Source: Sphingobacterium tenebrionis (GTDB lineage Bacteria; Bacteroidota; Bacteroidia; Sphingobacteriales; Sphingobacteriaceae). From it: 16,949 bases of DNA. Below, one piece after another: positions 8,069 to 14,258 of the stretch; the first letter of the stretch is position 1, and each line of letters starts with the position of its first letter. Below the pieces are notes generated by a model that worked only from the letters and a program-made list of their open reading frames with translations, did no database searches and was not told where the DNA came from. Both the position numbers and the translations under genes were made by a program. Where the stretch lies: the NCBI RefSeq assembly GCF_037126265.1, contig NZ_JAYLLN010000055.1:1-16949 (forward strand), read 5' to 3'.

Positions 8069-8103
8069 GATTACAAATCTAAGACTTGCTAATGATTATC
8101 TTT

Positions 8104-9132
8104 ATGCCTATGAAAAATATCAAATATTCTGTTTTAGAATTAGCGAGTTTATGTAAGAACAAAACTGTTTCCGATGCGATTGAAAGAGCAAAGAAAGGGG
8201 CTGAATATATAGATGAAAGAGGTTATACACGCATGTGGTTGGCGGAGCACCATAATATGGAGCACATTGCGAGCTCGGCGACTTCGGTTTTGATTGGCCA
8301 TATCGCGGGTAGTACCAAAAATATACGAGTAGGATCCGGAGGAGTCATGCTACCTAATTATGCACCCTTGGTCATTGCCGAACAATTTGGAACCTTGGAA
8401 TCTATTTATCCAGGACGTATCGATTTGGGTCTTGGCCGCGCGCCAGGAACAGATCAATTGACCGCCATGGCTTTAAGGCGCAATAACATGAACACCGCCT
8501 TTTATTTCAAGGATGATGTAATGGCCCTGCAACAATATTTCAGTGCCGAGAATGTACATGCCAAGGTGCGTGCTTTTCCGGGGGAAGGATTGGATATTCC
8601 GATCTGGATACTGGGCTCCAGTACAGACAGTGCTTACCTCGCCGCTGAACTTGGCCTTCCCTATGCTTTTGCTGCGCATTTTGCCCCTGCGATGTTGGAA
8701 AGGGCAGCCATGATCTATCGAGAACATTTCAAACCTTCTGCCCAGTTAAAAGAACCGTATTTTATGGTCTGTGTGAATATCATTGCCGGAGAGACGAATA
8801 AAGAAGCTAGGTTATTAGCAAGCAGTCTGTTCAATCTATTTGCAGGAATTGTCACCAATCACCGCAAACCCTTGTCCCCTCCTACCGAACGATTGATCTA
8901 CGAAGGAATTCCGGAGATCGAAAATGCGGTTAATTCGATGGTTTCCAGCACGATTATTGGAAATGAAGAAGAGATTGCGGAGCATTTGAAAGGGTTGATC
9001 GAAAGGGTAAATGCAGATGAGATTATGACCACAAACTATATTTATGATGATGAAAAAAGGTTAAGGGCTTTTGATATTATTAGGAAGTCTTTTGGAAGGT
9101 TGGAATCCTCCAATCAATCGAACCAATTTTAA
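8104..9132 (+). CDS. LLM class flavin-dependent oxidoreductase (luciferase-like, group 1)
   Basis: A luciferase-like (bacterial luciferase-like monooxygenase) TIM-barrel protein, 342 residues from the ATG at 8104. In-frame TTG 8086, ATG 8092 and ATG 8110 are alternatives; 8104 or 8110 best fits family starts such as KNIKYSVLELASL. Diagnostic parts: WLAEHHNM (about 45), IASSATSVLIGHIAGST, IRVGSGGVMLPNYAPL, EQFGTLESIYPGRIDLGLGRAPGTDQ, and WILGSSTDSAYLAAELGLPYAFAAHF. These are hallmarks of the uncharacterised group often named luciferase family oxidoreductase, group 1. Members are presumed to oxidise small molecules with FMNH2 and oxygen, or to reduce them with F420; substrate unknown. It stands 67 bases after the methyltransferase gene, with its own promoter-like sequence, and is followed by a 322-base gap. 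Confidence 0.93.
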   Translation: MPMKNIKYSVLELASLCKNKTVSDAIERAKKGAEYIDERGYTRMWLAEHHNMEHIASSATSVLIGHIAGSTKNIRVGSGGVMLPNYAPLVIAEQFGTLESIYPGRIDLGLGRAPGTDQLTAMALRRNNMNTAFYFKDDVMALQQYFSAENVHAKVRAFPGEGLDIPIWILGSSTDSAYLAAELGLPYAFAAHFAPAMLERAAMIYREHFKPSAQLKEPYFMVCVNIIAGETNKEARLLASSLFNLFAGIVTNHRKPLSPPTERLIYEGIPEIENAVNSMVSSTIIGNEEEIAEHLKGLIERVNADEIMTTNYIYDDEKRLRAFDIIRKSFGRLESSNQSNQF

Positions 9133-9454
9133 CAGTTTTTAATTAATATTTTGAGAATTAAACTTATTTCCCTCAATTACTTTCATTGCGTATTTATCGA
9201 AAATTAGCATATTCTTCTAAAATATTTTTCAAATAGCTGATTTACAAGACTTCCAAATTATAAAAAATATAGGACTAAATCCTGTTGCACGAAATAATAT
9301 TAACGAATTGAGTTATTTTAATTTTTTAAAGAATATAATTCTATGTTAATGCCATTAAGTTTCATCTGTGATAATAATCCATTGTAATTTGCCATAAAAT
9401 ACATAAAAAATGAAAAAATAGGTATTATCGCTAGGCAGGTAAAAACAAGGAAAT
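9133..9454. other. AT-rich intergenic gap of 322 bases
   Basis: No convincing gene. Directly after the stop at 9132 an AT-only imperfect hairpin (9134-9164, AGTTTTTAATT with AATTAAACT) could be a weak terminator. Small frames of 14 codons (ATG 9343) and 3 codons (ATG 9410) exist but have no support. No clean TAnnTTTG box was found on the plus strand; the sequence TATAAT at 9335-9340 resembles a sigma-70 -10 box of other phyla. The gap marks the entry into a stretch of distinctly lower GC. Confidence 0.5.
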
Positions 9455-11293
9455 ATGATATGGAATTCGATGCATTTACTGCAGGAGGCTAGGACAATTG
9501 ACGACCGGATTAACCCTTTAATAAAAACAAATAATCAGATAAAATTTGAGGAGCATACTGACTATATCGCTATAATTGGCGGAGGACCATTTGGTTTTTA
9601 TGCGTTAGAAAGCTTACTTTCCCTAAGCAAAGAAGCCATAGGCAATCGAAAATTCCATATACATTGGTATAATAAAAACAAGAATTTTGGGGCGGGGCAA
9701 CAATACAGTCCTACTACCCCAAACTATCTTTTGGTACACGAATGTATCGCAGACCTTTCAGCATGGAAAACAGATCGGGATACTATTTCATCTGAATCGT
9801 TAACCCTATTGGAATGGATAAGGGAAAATAGAACAATTGAACAGGAACCCCTAAAATCTGATCATTGCAGTAGGGAACTATTTGGTCTTTACCTGATGGA
9901 TTGTGTCTTAAAAACTATTGCAGGAATAGATGATGAAATCGAACTGAGTTTAATCCAGGAAGAAATCTGCGATCTGGAAATCCAAGGAAAGACAGCTTAT
10001 TTATATAATGAGGATAAGAAATTAATCTTTCCATACCAAAGTACGTTAATTAGCATCGGCCACAGCAATAAAAATAACCTCTTAAAATTCATCAAGGATA
10101 GTGATCAATCCTTGGATCGCTTTATCGAATCAGTGCATTCTTTGGAGTATTTGGATAGGATCCCAGCAAATTCCGAAGTCGTCATCAAAGGGTCTGGTAT
10201 CAACTTTATGGAAACCATCCTACATTTGACTGAAGGCAGAGGAGGCGTGTTCTATAAGAACGATCAGGAATTCCAATACATTCCCACGGGATTGGAACCA
10301 AAAATATATCCATTTTCCAGAACAAATCTCCCTACCTTACCAAGAAATACCTATTGGTCGGACCATAAATATGAACTGCTCTATATGACCGACGCCTGGG
10401 TAGAGGAATTGAAGGCAAAAAAAGGAAATATCGATTTTAAAACGGATATTCTACCTCTTTATAAAAAAGAGATTCAGCATGCATTTTATTCCATGCTGGA
10501 CCATCTGAAGACGGTTAGCCACGAAGAGGTATTGCATTTCATAGCAATACAGGATGAAAGGACTCGATTTTCGATCAATGCCTTATTAGATCCTGTTACT
10601 TATTCCAATGTCGCTAAGGATGTAAATTATAATGAGTTTATAGCGGACCTGACTACCTTCTGTCTAATCGCCATGCAACCTGGAGAATTGAACAGCACCA
10701 TGGGTGCAGCAACCGGAGCAATGCGTGAGGGATTCTTGCAAATCTGTAAACTATATGAATTTGGGGGATTTACCCCTTATGCACAAAAACATGTAGATGA
10801 CTATTGGTTGAATTATATCTTCCAGATCAGTTTAGGACCTGCACGTGAAATATCCGAAAAATTCTTCTGTCTACTAAAGCAAGGATATATTTCCTTTCTG
10901 TTTTCCGAGACTCCAGAAATCGAGATCCAAGAACAGGGCTTCTTATTGAAATCAAAAAAAGACCAACATTTTTTTTCCTATCTGATCGATAGCACCAAGC
11001 CAAAAGAAAACTTGAAATGTGAAAACAATAGGCTTTTTACAAACCTTTACAAAAAGAGAATTTTTACAGTGTTCAAAAATGGGGTATATGATGATGGTAA
11101 AATCAATTTGGAAACAAACGGAAAAGTTAAAGGGAAACATTCTGATTATCCCTTGTACTTGTACGGACCTGCAACCGAAGGTCCCGTTTTATACAACAGT
11201 GATTTAAACCGTAATCGCTATGATTTCGGACAAACCTGGGCAGAACAAAGTATTATTTTATTGAACAAGTTAAGCTTTTCGGATTTCACATAA
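9455..11293 (+). CDS. FAD/NAD(P)-binding protein (COG4529/YdhS-like, CreE-like superfamily)
   Basis: A 612-residue flavoprotein with no signal peptide. An N-terminal FAD-type Rossmann motif, AIIGGGPFGFYALESLL, lies at about 40-56. NFGAGQQYSPTTPNYLLVH follows near 76-94, the position where this family has a conserved segment after the first strand pair. A second dinucleotide-type turn, VIKGSGINFMETILHLTEGRGG (hallmark GSGINFME), lies near 242-262, followed by YPFSRTNLPTLPR, typical of the COG4529 family. The same fold (Pfam NAD_binding_9) includes aspartate N-oxygenases such as CreE, but most members are uncharacterised, so only a flavin-dependent redox role can be stated. AAGG precedes the ATG at 9455; ATG 9470 is a possible later start. 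Base composition is clearly more AT-rich than in the flanking core genes. No biosynthetic partner is visible except the small acidic ORF 63 bases downstream. Confidence 0.85.
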   Translation: MIWNSMHLLQEARTIDDRINPLIKTNNQIKFEEHTDYIAIIGGGPFGFYALESLLSLSKEAIGNRKFHIHWYNKNKNFGAGQQYSPTTPNYLLVHECIADLSAWKTDRDTISSESLTLLEWIRENRTIEQEPLKSDHCSRELFGLYLMDCVLKTIAGIDDEIELSLIQEEICDLEIQGKTAYLYNEDKKLIFPYQSTLISIGHSNKNNLLKFIKDSDQSLDRFIESVHSLEYLDRIPANSEVVIKGSGINFMETILHLTEGRGGVFYKNDQEFQYIPTGLEPKIYPFSRTNLPTLPRNTYWSDHKYELLYMTDAWVEELKAKKGNIDFKTDILPLYKKEIQHAFYSMLDHLKTVSHEEVLHFIAIQDERTRFSINALLDPVTYSNVAKDVNYNEFIADLTTFCLIAMQPGELNSTMGAATGAMREGFLQICKLYEFGGFTPYAQKHVDDYWLNYIFQISLGPAREISEKFFCLLKQGYISFLFSETPEIEIQEQGFLLKSKKDQHFFSYLIDSTKPKENLKCENNRLFTNLYKKRIFTVFKNGVYDDGKINLETNGKVKGKHSDYPLYLYGPATEGPVLYNSDLNRNRYDFGQTWAEQSIILLNKLSFSDFT

Positions 11294-11332
11294 AATTAAC
11301 ATTAGAATAATATTCCAATAAAGTTCATCTTT

Positions 11333-11340
11333 TACATTTG
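11333..11340 (+). promoter_or_regulatory. -7-like box before the acidic mini-ORF
   Basis: TACATTTG matches the Bacteroidetes -7 consensus TAnnTTTG exactly and ends 16 bases before the ATG at 11357. The expected TTTG at -33 is absent (AATA at the 20-base spacing). It suggests the small ORF could be transcribed on its own, in addition to read-through from the flavoprotein gene. Confidence 0.4.
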
Positions 11341-11356
11341 ATAAAAATTAAATGAT

Positions 11357-11449
11357 ATGATAAAAGATGAAGTATTAACAACAGAACAAGAGCCACTATT
11401 TGGCGAATTTTTATTTGATGGTGATGATTTTAATTTAGAAGAGGATTAA
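11357..11449 (+). CDS. Acidic 30-residue mini-protein, possible peptide partner of the flavoprotein
   Basis: ATG at 11357 and TAA at 11447-11449 enclose 30 codons. The peptide begins MIKDEVLTTEQEP and ends FDGDDFNLEED. It has 11 acidic residues against one lysine, four phenylalanines (positions 15, 18, 20 and 25) and a single glycine-rich turn (FGEFLFDGDD). There is no signal peptide, Cys, Ser or basic leader. It follows the flavoprotein by 63 bases, in the same direction; an exact TAnnTTTG box precedes it and a hairpin follows it. A short frame bounded by a promoter-like box and a hairpin is more than expected by chance, but 30 codons can still arise randomly. If real it could be a modified peptide precursor, a small regulator, or a binding partner; none of these is shown. 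I do not recognise a family. Confidence 0.5.
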   Translation: MIKDEVLTTEQEPLFGEFLFDGDDFNLEED

Positions 11450-11466
11450 AATCCACCATCAAAAAA

Positions 11467-11490
11467 AAATGATCTACCCAAAGATCATTT
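11467..11490. terminator. Hairpin after the mini-ORF, possible terminator
   Basis: AAATGATCT (11467-11475), loop ACCCAA, AGATCATTT (11482-11490): a perfect 9-pair stem, 17 bases after the mini-ORF stop. On the plus strand only three T follow, all within the stem. The run of nine A at 11461-11469 gives a good T-tract only when read on the minus strand, so the element may work in both directions, or best for minus-strand RNA. Confidence 0.55.
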
Positions 11491-11599
11491 CAAAAGAATT
11501 ACCTTTCATACCCTACCCTTTTAATTCCCTTTTTTATTTTTTTTATTTTTAGGTTTAATGTAATCCTTTGGTTAATTTCCATTGAAATTTTGTTTTGAT

Positions 11600-12406
11600 A
11601 TGAGGAATGGCTGTCTAGTTATTTATTTGGTATGTTTTATAGGTTTGACCGCATGCAATCCATTTAAAAGGAATGTGGAGGAAACAGTTGTTGTTGATAG
11701 TTCCGCTTTATTAAAGGATAGTATAGAAATGCTAAGCGATACATCGGATGAGATAACCGATGATGATATGCAAGTGGGCACTTCTGTCGAGGCAGCTATC
11801 TTGGAAGGGAAACTGATACTTCCATTGACTTACCGTTTCTTAAATGATGATGATCGGATAAGCAAAATATTAAATGCTACTTGGCTCGCCATTTACAAGG
11901 AAAAAGGTGCTTATCATATTGGCAAAGTAGCCTACAAGATTACCGAAGAAGCTGAGGAACCTTGTTCAGGATTACCCACAGAAACCATTGAGCCTGATAA
12001 AAATGCTTTAGCCTATGTCGACCTTAAATCACTTAAAACAGGATTGTTGGACAGCATAGCTTTTAATGAAAGGATTATTCAACCAGACAGCCCTTTTAAA
12101 TTCAGTTATAATGGACATGTGTATGAATTGAAAGCGAATGGAAAATATTTCCGGGATGTGGATGATACCAGTTCGGAGCATTACAGTTTGAATTTATATA
12201 AAGATGGAAAATACGTCAGAAATCTGATCAAGCAATCAGAATATAACGACACCTTTACAGCAATAAAATTGATAGCAGACTTTGATGGCGACAAGGAACC
12301 TGATTTTTTGATCTCAAGTCCTCGACACTATGAAGAAGAAAGGTACATGCTGATCTTATCAGGTCAACATGATGTATTTGAAGGGAATATGGTTTTTGAT
12401 TGTTAG
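11600..12406 (+). CDS. Unrecognised lipoprotein
   Basis: From the ATG at 11600 the product has 268 residues. This start is preferred to the in-frame TTG at 11582 because it gives a standard lipoprotein signal: MRNG, a hydrophobic core, and lipobox GLTAC with Cys at about residue 19. After it comes an acidic, Ser/Asp-rich linker (DTSDEITDDD), then a globular part. Near the C-terminus DFDGDKEPDFLI resembles the calcium-binding DxDGDxxPD loops of FG-GAP/VCBS-type repeats, usually in repeats, here only once. I do not recognise the overall family. It is probably anchored in the outer or inner membrane, facing the periplasm or the surface. It converges on the minus-strand flavoprotein gene, with only 18 bases between the stops. 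Confidence 0.75.
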   Translation: MRNGCLVIYLVCFIGLTACNPFKRNVEETVVVDSSALLKDSIEMLSDTSDEITDDDMQVGTSVEAAILEGKLILPLTYRFLNDDDRISKILNATWLAIYKEKGAYHIGKVAYKITEEAEEPCSGLPTETIEPDKNALAYVDLKSLKTGLLDSIAFNERIIQPDSPFKFSYNGHVYELKANGKYFRDVDDTSSEHYSLNLYKDGKYVRNLIKQSEYNDTFTAIKLIADFDGDKEPDFLISSPRHYEEERYMLILSGQHDVFEGNMVFDC

Positions 12407-12424
12407 CTTTTTTTAAATTCCTTA

Positions 12425-13498
12425 TTACACATTCAAAAGACCATGTTGGCTAGCTGTAAATAAGTTCCGGAAAACGATATTGATTTCTTCCTTCCGCTGA
12501 GCACCCTTGATACCTGCATACGGAATCAAAGCAGCCGTATTCAACCGGATCCATTTGGCCAATTCACGTGATTTTAACGCTATATCGTCCAACACCTGTT
12601 CATCAAGTTCTTGGTAGTTCTCCACTTGGTCCCAAACCAATTTTGCCAATCCCATCATTTCTGCATAGGAACTTTCAAAATTCGTCCGAATGCCATCGAT
12701 TTCCTTAAATCTTGTTCGGGAATGTTTCATTCGCCAAGCTTCATCTTTGGATTTTTCAAAATATTGTCTTTCCAATAAATCCAAAAAGCGGTCGAACATA
12801 CCCATATAATTCATCAATAGCGTCAATTCGGCGAAACACATGAAAGGAATTTCAAACAAAGGGTTTTCCAATGTTTTTTTGGATGGAACTAGATCGAATG
12901 CCTGATCAAAAGGCACTTTTATTTTTTCTAAAGAAAATGAATGCGAAGCCGTACATTCCAATCCGAAGGTATCCCAATCATAATGGATCAATACTTGATC
13001 CTTGTCCACAAAAAAAGATTTATAGATACTTTGTCCATTGGCATCCAGCAATGGATTTCCATCTTTCATTAACGGCGCATTCAAGGTAAAATAAGTAAGA
13101 TGAGGTGCTCCAGTTGCATAATTCCACATTCCAGTCAGTAAGTAATGGTCTTCTTTGACCTCTGCCCTTCCGGCAATCTTGCCACTTCCCCCAAAACATA
13201 TTTCCCGATCCTGCCAAATATCCTTGGCTTTCCTTGGATCAATAAATCCAGCGAACATATTTGCCCCGGCACATAAGGTTACTGTCCAGGCGAATCCTCC
13301 ATCTTCATAGGCCAGATCCTTGAGGAATTGTAATCCTTGAGGAAAGTCTACTTCCAAGCCGCCCAATGATTTCGGAACCCACAAATTGAACCAATTGTTG
13401 TGATAGATCAATTCCAATTGTTGTTTCACCAATTGTTTCCGTTCGATACTTTCCGATTGGAATTCTTTAATCAGAATTTTATGTTCATCATTCAGCAT
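12425..13498 (-). CDS. Acyl-CoA dehydrogenase-fold flavoprotein in the thiamine riboswitch operon
   Basis: A 357-residue protein of the acyl-CoA dehydrogenase superfamily. The helical N-terminal part contains WVPKSLGGLEVDFPQGLQFL and GGFAWTVTLCAGANMFAG (about 40-85), which is the usual substrate-side region. The middle beta domain reads CFGGSGKIAGRAEV, LLTGMWNYATGAPH (about 98-130), the FAD-contact region. The C-terminal helical bundle resembles the type-2 (DszC/HsaA-like) domain. This branch includes flavin monooxygenases and N-oxygenases as well as dehydrogenases, so the reaction is open. The ATG lies 11 bases inside the pnuT gene, and both are behind a TPP riboswitch, so expression should follow thiamine need. 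A role in processing or salvaging a thiamine-related compound is inferred only from this position. Confidence 0.8.
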   Translation of the reverse strand: MLNDEHKILIKEFQSESIERKQLVKQQLELIYHNNWFNLWVPKSLGGLEVDFPQGLQFLKDLAYEDGGFAWTVTLCAGANMFAGFIDPRKAKDIWQDREICFGGSGKIAGRAEVKEDHYLLTGMWNYATGAPHLTYFTLNAPLMKDGNPLLDANGQSIYKSFFVDKDQVLIHYDWDTFGLECTASHSFSLEKIKVPFDQAFDLVPSKKTLENPLFEIPFMCFAELTLLMNYMGMFDRFLDLLERQYFEKSKDEAWRMKHSRTRFKEIDGIRTNFESSYAEMMGLAKLVWDQVENYQELDEQVLDDIALKSRELAKWIRLNTAALIPYAGIKGAQRKEEINIVFRNLFTASQHGLLNV

Positions 13499-14111
13499 AG
13501 CTTGTTTCCTTTTTTTGTTGGAATAGGATTTTCATCCAATTCAAATAACCAAAAATAGCCACAATGAATAGAAATAACGTCAGCGCGGCAAATAAATAGA
13601 GATCTTTATGGATCAGTAGAGGGATGGCAAAGAGGTTACTGATGTTCAACAGTATCCAATTCTCTATTTTTCTTTTGGCCATCAACCACATTCCTGCCCA
13701 TGCAGTGGAAGTGACCCAGGCATCCCAATAGGGTACATCTGAGTCTGTAATATGTTCAAGTAGGAGGTAGAAAAATACAAAACCTAATATAACGATGCCT
13801 GCTACTATCCACCATTCCTTTTTGCTGGCATGACTGATCGGTTGTTCCCTTGCAGTCTTATTGCTCATCCAGAACCACCATCCATATATACTCATGACCA
13901 GGTAATAGACCTGTAACGCAATTTCAGCATAGAGCTTGGCACCATAGAGCACATACATTCCGGTAAGAATCCCTAAAATGCCAAAGAAATAATTGGACAC
14001 CTTGTTGTTCTTAGATAGTAATACTTGGATCACACTACAGACCACGGAAAATCGCTCCAACCAAGAGGTTTGAAGAAAGGTTGTTACGATGTTTTGAAGA
14101 ATATCATTCAT
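13488..14111 (-). CDS. pnuT: PnuC family transporter, probably thiamine-specific (PnuT)
   Basis: A 207-residue polytopic inner-membrane protein of the PnuC family, with about seven hydrophobic segments and the family segment SIYGWWFWMSNK (about 94-105), followed by WVTSTAWAGMWLMAKRKIENW and a short basic C-terminal tail. PnuC proteins carry nicotinamide riboside; homologues behind a TPP riboswitch are classed as PnuT, which take up thiamine by facilitated diffusion, trapped by pyrophosphorylation. The riboswitch directly upstream, ending about 5 bases before the ATG, makes thiamine the likely substrate. The usual Bacteroidetes partners, a TonB receptor and thiamine pyrophosphokinase, are not in this window. 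The stop lies inside the next gene (11-base overlap). Confidence 0.88.
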   Translation of the reverse strand: MNDILQNIVTTFLQTSWLERFSVVCSVIQVLLSKNNKVSNYFFGILGILTGMYVLYGAKLYAEIALQVYYLVMSIYGWWFWMSNKTAREQPISHASKKEWWIVAGIVILGFVFFYLLLEHITDSDVPYWDAWVTSTAWAGMWLMAKRKIENWILLNISNLFAIPLLIHKDLYLFAALTLFLFIVAIFGYLNWMKILFQQKKETSYAE

Positions 14112-14116
14112 AATTA

Positions 14117-14224
14117 ATTCCTACGCCAGCATTACCTGGATCAGGTTCCTTCTGCTTTGATGCAGAATTGGGTATTTTCTCAGCGTTGTATGTCCCACTT
14201 TACAGTGGGACATCAAGCACCCCA
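14117..14224 (-). promoter_or_regulatory. TPP (thiamine pyrophosphate) riboswitch
   Basis: Read on the minus strand: GGGGTGC at about 14223-14217; a 10-pair P3 hairpin (14213-14204 with 14199-14190, loop GTAA); CGCTGAGA with the thi-box core at 14183-14178; ACCC; a P5-side hairpin (TTCTGC/GCAGAA, 14167-14150); GGAACCTGATCC; and GGTAATGCTGGCGTAGGAA at the 3' end. These are the conserved parts of the aptamer, all present. The aptamer stops about 5 bases before the pnuT ATG and contains the only purine-rich sequence (TAGGA) that could bind ribosomes. Bound TPP would hide it, so control is probably at translation start. Confidence 0.96.
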
Positions 14225-14258
14225 AAATTTTATTTTTTCCCAGATGGGATTAAGGTTT

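Noticed and set aside
9343..9421. Leader peptides of 14 codons (ATG 9343) and 3 codons (ATG 9410) before the flavoprotein gene
   Set aside because: Too short to separate from chance in AT-rich DNA; no ribosome site, no codon run of one amino acid and no attenuator hairpin nearby.
11019..11207. 62-codon frames on both strands inside the 3' end of the flavoprotein gene
   Set aside because: They lie wholly within the coding region of the flavoprotein, and there is no sign of a frameshift or separate domain.
14225..14258. TCCC/GGGA inverted repeat as a terminator for mqo
   Set aside because: Only four pairs with a four-base loop, followed by A-rich rather than T-rich sequence on the minus strand.
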